NCBI RefSeq assembly: GCF_002266435.3
Contig: NZ_CP029426.2
Coordinates: 5,982,001-6,046,000, forward strand
Origin: Bradyrhizobium amphicarpaeae
Lineage (GTDB): Bacteria > Pseudomonadota > Alphaproteobacteria > Rhizobiales > Xanthobacteraceae
Length of the DNA: 64,000 nt
Direction of reading: 5' to 3'
Made by a program: the position numbers and the translations under genes. Positions 33,357-43,455 of this stretch are shown here, in pieces (positions within the stretch are counted from its first letter, which is position 1; every line of letters begins with the position of its first letter). The notes below the pieces were generated by a model that was not told the DNA's origin, searched no databases, and was given only the letters and a program-made list of their open reading frames with translations.

Positions 33357-33671
33357 ATGGCCAACGCCACACTCAATCGCCGCGCCTTGATCACCGGCCG
33401 GGTGCTCAGCGCCGACCCGGTCGTCGCTCCGCCGGGCTGCGAGATCGCCAGCATCATCGTGCAGGCGCGCCCAGAGCGACTCGCCGAGCTCGAAGCCGCG
33501 ATCACGGCCCTTGCCGGCTGCGAGATCCACGGCCGCGATCCGCGCGGTAAGCTCATCGTCGTGACCGAGGCGCCGGATTCCGGCAGCCTCGGCACCCTGC
33601 TCAACACCATCCAGTCACTGCCCGACGTCTATTCCGCGGCGCTGGTTTTCCACGCCATCGAAACCGCCTGA
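33357..33671 (+). CDS. napD: NapD, chaperone for NapA maturation
   Basis: 104 residues from the ATG at 33357 (GAAGGACAGG upstream). The ferredoxin-like NapD fold is seen in [40 protein letters not shown] and [20 protein letters not shown]. NapD binds the Tat signal of NapA and holds back export until the molybdenum cofactor is inserted. It lies directly before napA (16-bp gap). Confidence 0.93.
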   Translation: MANATLNRRALITGRVLSADPVVAPPGCEIASIIVQARPERLAELEAAITALAGCEIHGRDPRGKLIVVTEAPDSGSLGTLLNTIQSLPDVYSAALVFHAIETA

Positions 33672-33687
33672 GCAAGGAAGAGCCATC

Positions 33688-36201
33688 ATGACATCGCCAA
33701 AGCTCGACCGCCGCCAGATGCTGAAACTGGAGGCCGCCGCGATCGCGGCCACCGCCGCGGGCATGCCGGTGCCGGCGCTCGCCGCCAACCTCGTCGCCGA
33801 GCGCGACGTCGCCGAACTGAAATGGGACAAGGCCGCCTGCCGCTTCTGCGGTACCGGCTGCTCGGTCATGGTCGCGACCAAGGACAACCGCGTCGTCGCC
33901 ACCCACGGCGACACCAAGGCCGAGGTCAATCGCGGCCTCAACTGCGTCAAGGGGTATTTCCTCTCCAAGATCATGTACGGCCATGACCGCCTGACGCAGC
34001 CGATGCTGCGCAAGACCAACGGCAAGTACGACAAGAACGGCGAGTTCACGCCCGTGTCCTGGACCGAAGCCTTCGACATCATGGAGGTGAAGTGGAAGGA
34101 GGCGATCAAGAAACGCGGCCCGAACGGCGTCGCCATGTTCGGCTCCGGCCAGTGGACGATCTGGGAGGGCTATGCCGCCTCGAAGCTGTTCAAGGCCGGC
34201 TTCCGCACCAACAACATCGATCCCAATGCGCGTCACTGCATGGCCTCCGCGGTCGCCGGCATGATGCGCACCTTCGGGATCGACGAGCCGCCCGGCTGCT
34301 ATGACGACATCGAGGCCACCGACGCCTTCGTGCTGTGGGGCTCCAACATGGCGGAGATGCATCCGATCCTGTGGACGCGCGTGGCCGACCGCCGGCTCTC
34401 CGCGCCGCATGTCCGCGTCGCCGTACTCTCGACCTTCGAGCACCGCTCGTTCGACCTCGCCGACATCGGCATGATCTTCAAGCCGCAGACCGACCTCTAT
34501 TTGCTGAACGCCATCGCCAACCACATCATCAAGACCGGCCGCGTCAACAAGGACTTCGTTGCCGCGCATACCGTGTTCAAGCGCGGCCAGACCGACATCG
34601 GCTATGGCCTGCGGCCGGAGCATCCGCTGCAGAAGAAGGCGACCGGCGCGGCCAAGGCCAACGACTCCACCGACATGACCTACGACGAATACGTCAAGTT
34701 CGTCTCGGACTACACGCTGGAGAAGGCGGCCGAGATGTCCGGCGTGCCGATGAACCGGCTGGAGGCGATCGCCGAGCTCTACGCCGACCCCAAGACCAAG
34801 GTGGTCTCGTTCTGGACCATGGGCTTCAACCAGCACACCCGCGGCGTCTGGTGCAACAACCTCATTTACAACATCCACCTCCTGACCGGAAAGATCTCCT
34901 CGCCCGGCAACAGCCCGTTCTCGCTGACCGGCCAGCCCTCGGCCTGCGGCACCGCGCGCGAAGTCGGCACCTTCTCGCACCGGCTGCCGGCCGACATGGT
35001 CGTGACCAACAAGGAGCACCGCACCAAGGCCGAGCACCTCTGGCTGCTCCCCGAGGGTACCATTCCCGACAAGCCCGGCGCCCACGCCGTGCTGCAGAGC
35101 CGGATGCTGAAGGACGGCCTGATCAACGCCTATTGGGTGCAGGTCAACAACAACCTCCAGGCCGGCCCCAACGCCAACGAGGAGACTTATCCGGGCTTCC
35201 GCAATCCCGACAATTTCATTGTGGTATCCGATGCCTATCCGTCGGTGACGGCGCTTGCCGCCGACCTGATCCTGCCGACCGCGATGTGGGTGGAGAAGGA
35301 AGGCGCCTACGGCAATGCCGAGCGGCGCACCCAGTTCTGGCATCAGCTCGTGTCCGCGCCGGGCGAGTCGAAATCCGATCTCTGGCAGCTCATGGAGTTC
35401 TCCAAGCGCTTCAAGATCGAGGAGGTCTGGCCCGAGGAGCTGATCGCCAAGAAGCCCGACGTTCGCGGCAAGACGCTGTTCGACGTGCTCTACCGGAACG
35501 GCCAGGTCGACAAATTCCCCGTGAGCGACATCGAGCCCGGTTATGCCAACGACGAGTCCAAGGCGTTCGGTTTCTACGTCCACAAGGGCCTGTTCGAGGA
35601 ATACGCCGCGTTCGGCCGCGGCCATGGCCACGACCTCGCGCCGTTCGACACCTATCACAGGGAGCGCGGCCTGCGCTGGCCCGTCGTCAACGGCCAGGAA
35701 ACCAAATGGCGCTTCCGCGAGGGCAGCGACCCCTACGTCAAGCAGGGCACCGACGTGCAATTCTACGGCCACCCGGACGGCAAGGCGCGCATCTTCGCGC
35801 TGCCCTACGAGCCGCCGGCGGAATCGCCCGACGGCGAATATCCGTTCTGGCTCTCGACCGGCCGCGTGCTGGAGCACTGGCACTCCGGCACCATGACGCG
35901 CCGCGTGCCCGAGCTCTACAAGGCGTTCCCCGAGGCCGTCTGCTTCATGCATCCGGATGACGCGCAGGACGCGAAGATCCGGCGCGGCGACGAGGTGAAG
36001 GTGGTGTCCCGCCGCGGCTTCATCCGCGCCCGTGTCGAGACCCGCGGCCGCGACCGGCCGCCGCGTGGGCTGGTGTTCGTGCCGTGGTTCGACGAATCCA
36101 AGCTGATCAACAAGGTGACGCTGGACGCCACCGATCCGATCTCGCTGCAAACCGACTACAAGAAGTGCGCCGTCCGTATCGAGCGGGTGAACCTGTCATG
36201 A
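33688..36201 (+). CDS. napA: Periplasmic nitrate reductase catalytic subunit NapA
   Basis: 837 residues. The N-terminus has a Tat signal ([19 protein letters not shown]) cut near ALAAN. The 4Fe-4S cluster ligands are Cys51, Cys54, Cys58 and Cys86 (CRFCGTGC and NCVKGY). The molybdenum-bis-MGD region includes [20 protein letters not shown], where the Cys is the Mo ligand, and [14 protein letters not shown]. It reduces nitrate to nitrite in the periplasm with electrons from NapC through NapB. Full length. The stop overlaps the napB start. Confidence 0.98.
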   Translation: MTSPKLDRRQMLKLEAAAIAATAAGMPVPALAANLVAERDVAELKWDKAACRFCGTGCSVMVATKDNRVVATHGDTKAEVNRGLNCVKGYFLSKIMYGHDRLTQPMLRKTNGKYDKNGEFTPVSWTEAFDIMEVKWKEAIKKRGPNGVAMFGSGQWTIWEGYAASKLFKAGFRTNNIDPNARHCMASAVAGMMRTFGIDEPPGCYDDIEATDAFVLWGSNMAEMHPILWTRVADRRLSAPHVRVAVLSTFEHRSFDLADIGMIFKPQTDLYLLNAIANHIIKTGRVNKDFVAAHTVFKRGQTDIGYGLRPEHPLQKKATGAAKANDSTDMTYDEYVKFVSDYTLEKAAEMSGVPMNRLEAIAELYADPKTKVVSFWTMGFNQHTRGVWCNNLIYNIHLLTGKISSPGNSPFSLTGQPSACGTAREVGTFSHRLPADMVVTNKEHRTKAEHLWLLPEGTIPDKPGAHAVLQSRMLKDGLINAYWVQVNNNLQAGPNANEETYPGFRNPDNFIVVSDAYPSVTALAADLILPTAMWVEKEGAYGNAERRTQFWHQLVSAPGESKSDLWQLMEFSKRFKIEEVWPEELIAKKPDVRGKTLFDVLYRNGQVDKFPVSDIEPGYANDESKAFGFYVHKGLFEEYAAFGRGHGHDLAPFDTYHRERGLRWPVVNGQETKWRFREGSDPYVKQGTDVQFYGHPDGKARIFALPYEPPAESPDGEYPFWLSTGRVLEHWHSGTMTRRVPELYKAFPEAVCFMHPDDAQDAKIRRGDEVKVVSRRGFIRARVETRGRDRPPRGLVFVPWFDESKLINKVTLDATDPISLQTDYKKCAVRIERVNLS

Positions 36202-36668
36202 TGAAACGAACAGCAATCGCCCTGCTCGCGGTCGTGATCGCCGCGGGCGTCAGCTCGCTGACCGCGCAGACGGTGACCTCCGGCCTGCGCGGCCCGACCC
36301 CGCTCAACGACGAAGGCCCGGCGCCACCGATGACGCCGATGCGCAACACGTCTGAACGGGAGGTGCGCAACTATCCTGAACAGCCTCCGGTGATCCCGCA
36401 TTCGATCGACGGCTACCAGGTCGACCTCAACGGCAACAAGTGCCTGTCCTGCCACGCGCGGGCACGCATCGCGGAATCAAAGGCGCCGATGGTCTCGATC
36501 ACGCATTTCATGGACCGTGACGGCCAGTTCCTGGCCTCGGTGTCGCCGCGGCGGTTCTTCTGCACGGAATGTCATGTGCCGCAGAACGTCACCACGCCGC
36601 CCGTGAGCAACGACTTCACCGACATCGACACGCTGCTGTCGCGCTCGAGCCCAGGTGGACGGCGATGA
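36198..36668 (+). CDS. napB: Diheme cytochrome c subunit NapB
   Basis: 156 residues from the ATG at 36198, which overlaps the napA stop (ATGATGA); the second ATG, one codon on, is equally possible. The signal peptide is [20 protein letters not shown]. Two heme-binding motifs are present, CLSCH and CTECH, plus conserved histidines in [11 protein letters not shown] and IPHSIDGYQ as axial ligands. NapB passes electrons from NapC to NapA in the periplasm. It overlaps napC by four bases. Confidence 0.97.
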   Translation: MMKRTAIALLAVVIAAGVSSLTAQTVTSGLRGPTPLNDEGPAPPMTPMRNTSEREVRNYPEQPPVIPHSIDGYQVDLNGNKCLSCHARARIAESKAPMVSITHFMDRDGQFLASVSPRRFFCTECHVPQNVTTPPVSNDFTDIDTLLSRSSPGGRR

Positions 36669-37318
36669 CGACGACCGCTGACGGGCCCAATGCAGAGTTG
36701 AAAACCAAGCGCGGCTTCATCGCGCGGAGCTGGGGCTTTGCGCTGGAGCTCTGGCGGGTGCTGACCCGGCCGAGCTCGGTGTTCGCGCTCGGCACCCTGG
36801 TCCTGGCCGGATTCGTCGCCGGCGTGATCTTCTGGGGCGGCTTCAACACCGCGCTGGAGATCACCAACACCGAGAAGTTCTGCACCGGCTGCCACGAGAT
36901 GAAGGACAACGTCTTCGCCGAGCTGAAGTCGACGATCCATTTCAGCAACCGCTCCGGCGTCCGCGCGACCTGCCCGGACTGCCACGTGCCGCACAACTGG
37001 ACCGACAAGATCGCGCGCAAGATGCAGGCGTCCAAGGAAGTCTGGGGCAAGATTTTCGGCACGATCAACACGCGGGAGAAATTCCAGGACCACCGCCTCG
37101 AACTCGCCGCGCATGAGTGGGCACGTTTCAAGGCCAACGATTCGCTGGAATGCCGCAACTGCCACAGCGCCGATTCCATGGATATCACCAAGCAGTCGCC
37201 GCGCGCCTCGGTCGCCCACCAGCGCTTCCTGTTCACCAAGGAAAAGACCTGCATCGACTGCCACAAGGGCATCGCCCACCACCTGCCCGACATGCGCGGC
37301 GTTCCGGGCTGGCAGTAG
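36665..37318 (+). CDS. napC: Tetraheme cytochrome c quinol dehydrogenase NapC
   Basis: 217 residues from the ATG at 36665. One N-terminal membrane anchor ([20 protein letters not shown]) is followed by four CxxCH motifs: CTGCH, CPDCH, CRNCH and CIDCH. NapC oxidises ubiquinol and feeds NapAB. There is no napF, napG or napH, as expected for the rhizobial napEDABC type. The operon ends here and is followed by an inverted repeat. Confidence 0.97.
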   Translation: MTTTADGPNAELKTKRGFIARSWGFALELWRVLTRPSSVFALGTLVLAGFVAGVIFWGGFNTALEITNTEKFCTGCHEMKDNVFAELKSTIHFSNRSGVRATCPDCHVPHNWTDKIARKMQASKEVWGKIFGTINTREKFQDHRLELAAHEWARFKANDSLECRNCHSADSMDITKQSPRASVAHQRFLFTKEKTCIDCHKGIAHHLPDMRGVPGWQ

Positions 37319-37343
37319 GGGCAAGGCCTGAGCAAGCGCCTCG

Positions 37344-37472
37344 TCCTTCGAGACGACCGCTTTGCGGTCTCCTCAGGATGAGGCCAGGCGGCATTTTTGC
37401 CTGGCGAAACTGCCGCCGCGCACTCCGTCCTCATCCTGAGGGCCCGCCATAGGCGGGCGTCTCGAAGGATGG
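37344..37472. repeat. Inverted repeat with CCTTCGAGACG/CGTCTCGAAGG arms (copy 2)
   Basis: TCCTTCGAGACGACC at the left is mirrored by CGGGCGTCTCGAAGGATGG at the right, with CTCCTCAGGATGAGG and CTCATCCTGAGGGCCCGCC inside. It is the same family and orientation as copy 1 at 32871-32993. The remaining gap to 37583 shows no gene. Confidence 0.8.
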
Positions 37473-37583
37473 GCCGCGGAGACCGGCCCTGGATTGCGGC
37501 TGCCCTGCGCTTGAACCGGCGGGGCGAATGGTTAGTTTCGGGGGGTGGCGAATCGCTTCGTTTCGCCCCTCCTCAAGACAGAC

Positions 37584-38699
37584 ATGGCCACCTTCACCCC
37601 GCATCAAGATGCCGCGCTCAAGGCCGTCGGCGACTGGCTCAAGGCCAAGCCGGGCCGTAACGGCACGCCGCCGGTGTTCCGCCTGTTCGGCTTCGCCGGC
37701 ACCGGCAAGACCACGCTGGCCCGGCACATCGCCGACGGCGTCGACGGTGAGGTGAAGTTCGCCGCCTTCACCGGCAAGGCCGCGCTCGTCATGCGCAACA
37801 AGGGGTGCGACGACGCCTCCACCATCCACTCGCTGATCTACCGCGCCCGCGAATCCGGCGAGGAGCAACCGAGTTTCGAGTTGTGGGACGACGCGCCGGC
37901 CTCCAAGGCCAAGCTGATCGTGATCGACGAATGCTCGATGGTCGACGCTGAACTGGGGCGCGACCTGATGTCGTTCGACTGCCCGCTGCTGGTGCTGGGC
38001 GATCCCGCTCAGCTGCCGCCGATCCAGGGCGGCGGCTTCTTCACCAACACCGAGCCCGACGCGATGCTGACCGAGGTACACCGCCAGGCCCAGGACGATC
38101 CGATCGTGCGGATGTCGATGGACGTGCGCGAGGGACGCGAACTCGACATCGGCCGCTACGGCGAGAGCGAGGTGGTCTCGCGCAAGGAGCTCGACCCTGA
38201 TCGCGTCATGGGCGCCGACCAGGTCCTGGTCGGCCGCAACAACACGCGACGCGCCTACAACATGCGGGTGCGCCAGCGCCAGAACATCGAGGACGTCTTC
38301 CCGGTCGCCGGCGACAAGCTGGTGTGCCTGCGCAACAACCGCAAGAAGGGCCTGTTCAACGGCGGCCTGTGGCGTGTGAAGTCGCGCAACACTTCGCGCT
38401 CGAAATCGCGCATTCTCAGCATGCGGCTGTCGCCGGACGAGGATTTCGGCCACAAGGTGACCAAGGTCTCGGTCCGCGCCGATTGCTTCGAGGGCGGCGT
38501 CGAGCAGATCGCCTGGGAGCAGCGCAAGCCCTATGACGAGTTCGACTATGGCTACGTGCTCACCGTGCACAAGTCGCAGGGCTCGCAATGGGACGACGTC
38601 GTGCTGTTCGACGAGAGCTTTGCGTTTCAGGACAGCCGCGCGAGGTGGCTGTACACGGGCATCACGCGGGCGGCGAAGCGCTTGAGCATCGTCGTGTGA
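37584..38699 (+). CDS. RecD/Dda-like superfamily 1 DNA helicase
   Basis: 371 residues from MATFTPHQDAALKAVGDWLK; an in-frame ATG 13 codons earlier is possible. Helicase motifs: Q-like FTPHQDAAL, Walker A FGFAGTGKTTLA, motif Ia AAFTGKAALVM, Walker B LIVIDECSMVD, motif III VLGDPAQLPPI, motif V/VI-like VLTVHKSQGSQWDDVVLFDE and WLYTGITRAAKRLSIV. This is the compact SF1B architecture seen in phage T4 Dda and exodeoxyribonuclease V alpha without the extra RecD domains. The role is probably DNA repair or replication-fork remodelling. No operon partner. Confidence 0.92.
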   Translation: MATFTPHQDAALKAVGDWLKAKPGRNGTPPVFRLFGFAGTGKTTLARHIADGVDGEVKFAAFTGKAALVMRNKGCDDASTIHSLIYRARESGEEQPSFELWDDAPASKAKLIVIDECSMVDAELGRDLMSFDCPLLVLGDPAQLPPIQGGGFFTNTEPDAMLTEVHRQAQDDPIVRMSMDVREGRELDIGRYGESEVVSRKELDPDRVMGADQVLVGRNNTRRAYNMRVRQRQNIEDVFPVAGDKLVCLRNNRKKGLFNGGLWRVKSRNTSRSKSRILSMRLSPDEDFGHKVTKVSVRADCFEGGVEQIAWEQRKPYDEFDYGYVLTVHKSQGSQWDDVVLFDESFAFQDSRARWLYTGITRAAKRLSIVV

Positions 38700-38707
38700 C
38701 GCTGCCG

Positions 38708-38794
38708 CAGGGTGGGCAGAGGCGCAACGCGCCGTGTCCACCATTTCCCTCCATGAGAACAAGGCGTGGGCACGCTTCGCTCTGCCCACCCTAC
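38708..38794. repeat. Palindromic repeat with GGTGGGCAGA/TCTGCCCACC arms
   Basis: GGTGGGCAGA at 38711-38720 is the exact reverse complement of TCTGCCCACC at 38781-38790; the extended arms are CAGGG and CCTAC. It lies between convergent genes and contains no reading frame. Confidence 0.7.
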
Positions 38795-38837
38795 GGCACC
38801 GGGAATTGGGTGCCGATATCGCGTCTCACGCGGCCCC

Positions 38838-40520
38838 CTACTTCCCCGCCACGAAATAAAAATCTTCCCTGCCCGGCGGCGAGCCGTAGGTGAACGGCTG
38901 CTGCCCGTGCTTCGTCGCGGCCCAGACGTCGTCGCGGATGATGTCGAACAGTTTCCTGATCTCGACGCGGGGCTGCTTGATCTCGCGGGCGAGCGCGGTG
39001 GCGAACGGGCTGTTGGCGGCACCGTCGCCGTCCATCGCGGTCTCGCCGTGCTTGGCGGCGTAGACCACCATGAAGCCGGCGCCGGGCTCGATGTTGGAGA
39101 AGCCCTTGTCGACCAGCTTCAGCGACAGCGTGCGCTGCATGGCGGGCGCGAACGGATTGTCGCGGCAGGCATCCAGGACCACGAGACGCATTTTTCGCGC
39201 AGCACCGACCGCGGCGATCACCTGCTCGAGCGCGACCGCCTGCGTCTCGGCGTCCTTGTCGGCGGCGAGCCTGGCGTCGACGGGAACGAGATAGTTCACC
39301 CCGCCGATCTCGAAGCCGTGGCCGGCGTAATAGACCACGGCCCAGTCGGCCTTCTCCGCTTCCTCCGCGAAGGCCTTCAACGCGTCGAAGAACTTGTCGC
39401 GGGTGAGGTCGCTGACGGAAATCACGGTCTGGAAGCCGACGTCGCGCAGCACGCTCGCGATCAGCTTGGCATCGCGCGGCGGATTGGGCAAGGCATGGAC
39501 GTTCTTGTAGGCGCCGTTGCCGATCACCAGCGCCACGCGGCGCCCGGTTGCCCCAGTCGGCGCCTGCAGCGTCAGCGCGGCGAGCCGCTCCTGCGCAACG
39601 GCACGGGCGCGCGCGACGTCGGGCTCGTCGAACTTCGTCAGCGAATAGGCGGCAGCGCGGTAGTCGGCGCGCGCCTGCGCGAGATCTTTCCTCCGCTCGT
39701 AGATCTGGCCGCGACCGGAATGCGCGCGGATGTTGTTCGGATTGATCTGGATCGCCGTGTTGTAATCCTTCAGCGCGGAATCGAGGTCACCCTTCATCAT
39801 GCTGACATCGGCGCGGTTGTTGATCGCGTACACGTTCTTCGGCTGCCGCTCGATCAGGCCGTTGCAATCGGCAAAAGCCTGGTCGAACTTGCCCATCATG
39901 CCGTAAGTGATGCAGCGGTTGCTGGCGATCTGCGGCGCGGCCGGGTCGATCTTCTCGGCCTCGGCGAAATCGGCGATCGCGCCGTCGAAATCCTTCATCA
40001 GCGTGCGTACGCGGGCGCGATTGGTCCATCCGAGCAGGAATTTCGGCGTGTACTTGATCGACAGGCTGAAATCGTCGAGCGCGCTTTGCAGCGCGCCGCG
40101 GCGCGCGTAGATGACGCCCCTGTTGTTGTAGGGGACACCGTAGGCCGGGCGCTTCTGCAAAGCGAGGTTGTAGTCCGCCATCGCGAGGTCGTCCTGGCCC
40201 TTGCGCTCATAGGCGAGGCCGCGCAGGTTGAGGGCAATGACGTTATCAGGATCGAGATCGATCGCGATGGACAGGGTCTCGATCGCGCGGTCGTAATCGC
40301 GCTTGTTGATCAGCGTGTTGCCGCGCACGGAGAGCGCGATCGCCTTGTCCTTGCCGCCGAGCTTGTCGGTCTTCAGCAGATTGTCGCAGGCGCTCGCGCG
40401 GGCCTGGGTCTCGGCCTGGCGGTCGCGGCAGAGGGTGAGATCGTCGGCCTGCGGGTCGGCGGCCGCGCTGAACAATCCGGCGGCCAGGATGACGAGGGTC
40501 AGGGAAACGACGCGCAGCAT
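38838..40520 (-). CDS. Exported TPR-caspase (peptidase C14) protein
   Basis: 560 residues. The signal peptide is MLRVVSLTLVILAAGLFSAA. Residues ~55-295 are about seven TPR repeats, for example AIALSVRGNTLINKRDYDRA and AIALNLRGLAYERKGQDDLA-type units. Residues ~327-560 form a caspase fold: RVALVIGNGAYKNVHALPN, catalytic His401 in YYAGHGFEIGG, and catalytic Cys452 in VLDACRDNPF. These metacaspase-like proteins are common in Bradyrhizobium; both catalytic residues are kept, so activity is expected. The order here is TPR then caspase. Its location is the periplasm if the signal works. The function is not known. Confidence 0.93.
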   Translation of the reverse strand: MLRVVSLTLVILAAGLFSAAADPQADDLTLCRDRQAETQARASACDNLLKTDKLGGKDKAIALSVRGNTLINKRDYDRAIETLSIAIDLDPDNVIALNLRGLAYERKGQDDLAMADYNLALQKRPAYGVPYNNRGVIYARRGALQSALDDFSLSIKYTPKFLLGWTNRARVRTLMKDFDGAIADFAEAEKIDPAAPQIASNRCITYGMMGKFDQAFADCNGLIERQPKNVYAINNRADVSMMKGDLDSALKDYNTAIQINPNNIRAHSGRGQIYERRKDLAQARADYRAAAYSLTKFDEPDVARARAVAQERLAALTLQAPTGATGRRVALVIGNGAYKNVHALPNPPRDAKLIASVLRDVGFQTVISVSDLTRDKFFDALKAFAEEAEKADWAVVYYAGHGFEIGGVNYLVPVDARLAADKDAETQAVALEQVIAAVGAARKMRLVVLDACRDNPFAPAMQRTLSLKLVDKGFSNIEPGAGFMVVYAAKHGETAMDGDGAANSPFATALAREIKQPRVEIRKLFDIIRDDVWAATKHGQQPFTYGSPPGREDFYFVAGK

Positions 40521-40777
40521 GGGTCAGGCCTGCTCCAGCCGGAGTCTTCTTGAGTCGATCATCGATCGCACCGGTTCATCTAGCGCGGAGTTCCCTGTTT
40601 CGCCAAGCCGCCGGCGCCCGGCCATCCCGCACGGCTCATTTCACGGACTCGTGTCCGTCCGGCCGTAACAACAGGCGGCCGCGTCCGTACCTCGGATGGT
40701 GCGAAAACGCCACCGGGCAACTGTTCGTCCGGCCCCGACCGCCCTAGACTGTCAGACCTTCCGAAAGAGGATCCGCC

Positions 40778-41482
40778 ATGCGCCGACCTGTCCTGTTGTC
40801 CCTGCTCGCCGCAACTACCGCCCTCGGGCTCGCCTTCGCCATGCCGTCCCGGGCCGCAGAGGAAGCGGTCGTGATCCCCGCCCCCGCCATGGATGCGGCA
40901 CCTGCGAGCGGGATCCAGACCGCCGTGATCGCCGGCGGCTGCTTCTGGGGCGTGCAGGGCGTGTTCCAGCACACCGCGGGCGTCGTCAACGCGGTCTCCG
41001 GCTATGCCGGCGGCACCAGGGCGACCGCGGACTACCAGACGGTCTCGACCGGCCGGACCGGCCATGCCGAGGCTGTCGAGATCAAGTACGATCCGAAGAA
41101 GATCTCCTACGGCAAGATCCTCCAGATCTACTTCTCGGTGGCGCACGACCCGACCCAGCTCAACCGCCAGGGCCCCGACACCGGCACGCAGTATCGTTCG
41201 GCCGTCTTCACCACCTCGGACGAGCAGAAGAAGGTGGCGGAGGCCTATATCGCCCAGCTCAACGGCGCCAAGGTCTTCAGCAAGCCGATCGTGACCAAGG
41301 TCGGCGCGCTGGAGGGGTTCTACCCGGCGGAGGCTTACCACCAGGACTATCTGACGCTGCACCCGAACCAGCCCTACATCGCCTATAACGACCTGCCCAA
41401 GGTCGAGAACCTGAAAAAGCTGTTCGCGGATAACTACATTGAGAAACCGACGCTGGTGAGTGCCAGCAAGGCCACCAACTGA
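40778..41482 (+). CDS. msrA: Exported peptide-methionine (S)-S-oxide reductase MsrA
   Basis: 234 residues. An N-terminal signal peptide ([20 protein letters not shown], cut near SRAAE) precedes the MsrA domain. The catalytic Cys55 is in [12 protein letters not shown], and further blocks are [35 protein letters not shown]-type [20 protein letters not shown] and QYRSAVF. It repairs S-form methionine sulfoxide, here probably in the envelope. msrB starts 31 bases after it. Confidence 0.95.
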   Translation: MRRPVLLSLLAATTALGLAFAMPSRAAEEAVVIPAPAMDAAPASGIQTAVIAGGCFWGVQGVFQHTAGVVNAVSGYAGGTRATADYQTVSTGRTGHAEAVEIKYDPKKISYGKILQIYFSVAHDPTQLNRQGPDTGTQYRSAVFTTSDEQKKVAEAYIAQLNGAKVFSKPIVTKVGALEGFYPAEAYHQDYLTLHPNQPYIAYNDLPKVENLKKLFADNYIEKPTLVSASKATN

Positions 41483-41513
41483 TCGCGAGATCACCGAAAC
41501 AAACGGGAGACCC

Positions 41514-41933
41514 ATGCCCGACACCAAAATGAAGACCACAGACGACAAGGTCATCAAGAGCGAAGAGCAGTGGCGGCGCGAATTGTCGCCGATGCAGTAC
41601 GCGGTGCTGCGTGAGAAGGCGACCGAGCGTCCCTTCTCGGGCGAGTACGAGCACGACCACCGCGCCGGCACCTATGTCTGCGCCGGCTGCGGCAACATGC
41701 TGTTCGAATCCGACGCCAAGTTCGATTCCGGCTGCGGCTGGCCGAGCTTCACCCAGCCCGCGGTCGAGAGCCATGTCGACGAGGAGCGCGACGTCAGCCA
41801 CGGCATGATCCGCACCGAGGTGCTCTGCTCCAAATGCAGCGGCCATCTCGGCCACGTCTTCCCCGACGGCCCCGGGCCGACCGGGCTGCGCTACTGCATC
41901 AACTCGGCCGCGCTGAAGCTGGAGCCGAAATAA
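41514..41933 (+). CDS. msrB: Peptide-methionine (R)-S-oxide reductase MsrB
   Basis: 139 residues from [20 protein letters not shown]. Zinc-binding cysteine pairs are CAGCG and [12 protein letters not shown]. The catalytic Cys is in [12 protein letters not shown], and the substrate-binding block is [20 protein letters not shown]. No signal peptide, so it should be cytoplasmic, unlike its MsrA neighbour. It repairs R-form methionine sulfoxide. It forms a two-gene operon with msrA, closed by a perfect hairpin. Confidence 0.97.
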   Translation: MPDTKMKTTDDKVIKSEEQWRRELSPMQYAVLREKATERPFSGEYEHDHRAGTYVCAGCGNMLFESDAKFDSGCGWPSFTQPAVESHVDEERDVSHGMIRTEVLCSKCSGHLGHVFPDGPGPTGLRYCINSAALKLEPK

Positions 41934-41942
41934 GGTTGCACG

Positions 41943-41969
41943 GGCCGGGTTCCTTCATGGAACCCGGCC
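41943..41969 (+). terminator. Terminator-like hairpin after msrB
   Basis: GGCCGGGTTCC TTCAT GGAACCCGGCC is a perfect 11-bp stem, nine bases after the msrB stop. TTTTCTT follows about 11 bases later, so it is an imperfect but likely terminator of msrAB. Confidence 0.75.
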
Positions 41970-42037
41970 GCGTGATGTGCTTTTCTTGTCTGGCGGTGCG
42001 GCCGATCATCGCATCTGGCGCCGCCAGGGAGGATGCC

Positions 42038-42202
42038 ATGTCACTCGGGACCGTCCTGATCATCCTGGTGATCATCTATCTGCTCGGCGGCCTGTCCGGC
42101 CGCGTGGGCGGTTACGGCTATGGCATGGGCCATTCCGGCATGGGGATCGGCGGCGTCGTCCTGGTGGTGCTGGTAGTCCTGCTGCTTCTCGGCAAACTAT
42201 AA
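42038..42202 (+). CDS. DUF3309-like small membrane protein
   Basis: 54 residues from the ATG at 42038 (GGGAGGATG just upstream). Two hydrophobic segments, MSLGTVLIILVIIYLLGGLS and IGGVVLVVLVVLLLLGKL, flank a Gly/Tyr-rich turn GRVGGYGYGMGHSG. This matches the DUF3309 plan, a small family abundant in Proteobacteria with no known function. Single gene. Confidence 0.8.
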   Translation: MSLGTVLIILVIIYLLGGLSGRVGGYGYGMGHSGMGIGGVVLVVLVVLLLLGKL

Positions 42203-42416
42203 TCCATGTAAGATACTGAAAATAATGGACTAATTTTGTCCGCGGGGCTGCCATGCGCGGATTCATCATCTCCCATCGCGGGGGTCGCATTTTTGTCAAA
42301 TCGGCCTATATTAGAGGACGAAAATGGCATGTGCGGCGGGCTCGCTCGGTTGCGGCCCCTGCCCTCCCATACCCCACGCGCTTAAAGCCCCAGAGAAGAT
42401 CACGAGGTCTTTGACC

Positions 42417-42713
42417 ATGCGTCCACTGCGTCCGTTCAACTTCAACACCTCCGCCGAACTCTTCCCCGCCGCGATCCGCAAGAAGAAGCGCGCAGGCTTC
42501 ACCTATCGCCGGTTCGGCACCGCGGCCGAAGCCGTGCAGTTCGCGATGGAGCAATTGCCGACGGATTCGCTGAACGGCGCCTATCTCCAGGTCGAGGAAG
42601 CGCGTTTCGACCAGAACGGCATCCGCTCACTCTATGAGAGCGAAGCCTTCCCGTTGGAGCGCCACCGCAAGCCGGAGCCCGTGGCCGCCGAGACCGACGC
42701 CGACGCGGCGTAA
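42417..42713 (+). CDS. 98-residue conserved hypothetical protein
   Basis: The start is [20 protein letters not shown] (ATG 42417, AGG upstream); the open frame before it does not look coding. The protein has a basic stretch [20 protein letters not shown] and then [36 protein letters not shown]. The acidic, alanine-rich tail follows. No domain is known to me. The start region and composition suggest a small soluble regulator-like protein common in Bradyrhizobium. It has its own AT-rich upstream region (42203-42416). Confidence 0.7.
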   Translation: MRPLRPFNFNTSAELFPAAIRKKKRAGFTYRRFGTAAEAVQFAMEQLPTDSLNGAYLQVEEARFDQNGIRSLYESEAFPLERHRKPEPVAAETDADAA

Positions 42714-42790
42714 GTTTTTCGCCAACATTCGATGTGTGCTGAAAGCGCGATGGTCCAAGGGCCGTCGCGCTTTTTGCTTTCTTAATTCTC

Positions 42791-42812
42791 CCTCTCCCGC
42801 TTGCGGGAGAGG
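42791..42812. repeat. Short palindrome (CCTCTCCCGC family)
   Basis: CCTCTCCCGC TT GCGGGAGAGG is identical to the first hairpin of the element at 10249-10376. It lies between convergent genes and may serve as a transcript end. Confidence 0.75.
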
Positions 42813-42844
42813 GGCTCGATCAACTTCTGAAAATTCTAGAATCT

Positions 42845-43396
42845 TCACATCCGCGGCTGCTTGTCGAGCCAGCGGCGGAGCAGACGCACGTTTCGCATGT
42901 TGGCGCGAAACACGACGTCGAAAGCGTCGCCTGCGAACGGGACCAAGCCGACCACGCCGTCGAGCGCGACGTTGCCGAGCATGCGGGCCGTGACATACCA
43001 GGGCGCGCCCAACGCGCGGGCCTCGCGCACCAGCCACAGCGAGATCGCCGTGGTGATGATGTCGCCGATGACGGGGATCAGGCCGATCAACCCGTCGATG
43101 CCGTAGCGGATGTTGGTGCCGGGCAGGATGAAGGCGACGTCGAGCAGCTTGGCGATCGCCTCGAGCCGCGCGATCCGCTGCTCGCGCGTCAGATTGCCGA
43201 ACGGGCTCCCGGCGAACGGATTGTCCTTGCCAAGCTCGAAACGGAACTCGCGAAAGCCCTGCTCCAGCGTTTCGGGGCGCACTTCCCGGCCGTCCTGGTC
43301 GATGATCGGCCCGCGCGCCTCCGGGCCGGAGGTCGTGCGCGAGGGTCCCGAACGGGATCTGCGTGGAGCAAGGATGTCGTCGTCGGACATGGTCAT
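42845..43396 (-). CDS. DUF4112 membrane-associated protein
   Basis: 183 residues. After a charged N-terminus of ~65 residues comes the DUF4112 block: RIARLEAIAKLLDVAFILPG, TNIRYGIDGLIGLIPVIGDI, ITTAISLWLVREARALGAPW and NVALDGVVGLVPFAGDAFDV. It ends VFRANMRNVRLLRRWLDKQP. The hydrophobic loops suggest peripheral or partly inserted membrane binding. The function is unknown. Two ATGs (43396 and 43390) are possible starts. Confidence 0.9.
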   Translation of the reverse strand: MTMSDDDILAPRRSRSGPSRTTSGPEARGPIIDQDGREVRPETLEQGFREFRFELGKDNPFAGSPFGNLTREQRIARLEAIAKLLDVAFILPGTNIRYGIDGLIGLIPVIGDIITTAISLWLVREARALGAPWYVTARMLGNVALDGVVGLVPFAGDAFDVVFRANMRNVRLLRRWLDKQPRM

Positions 43397-43455
43397 GGCC
43401 TTCAGGGAACGCGCGGACGCGGCGGAAGTTGCTGCGCCGCGCCCGAACGTCGCGC

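Noticed and set aside
33601..36150. Open frame of 849 codons on the minus strand opposite napA
   Set aside because: napA on the plus strand is certain from its Tat signal and iron-sulfur motif; the antisense frame is His/Val/Leu-rich shadow sequence.
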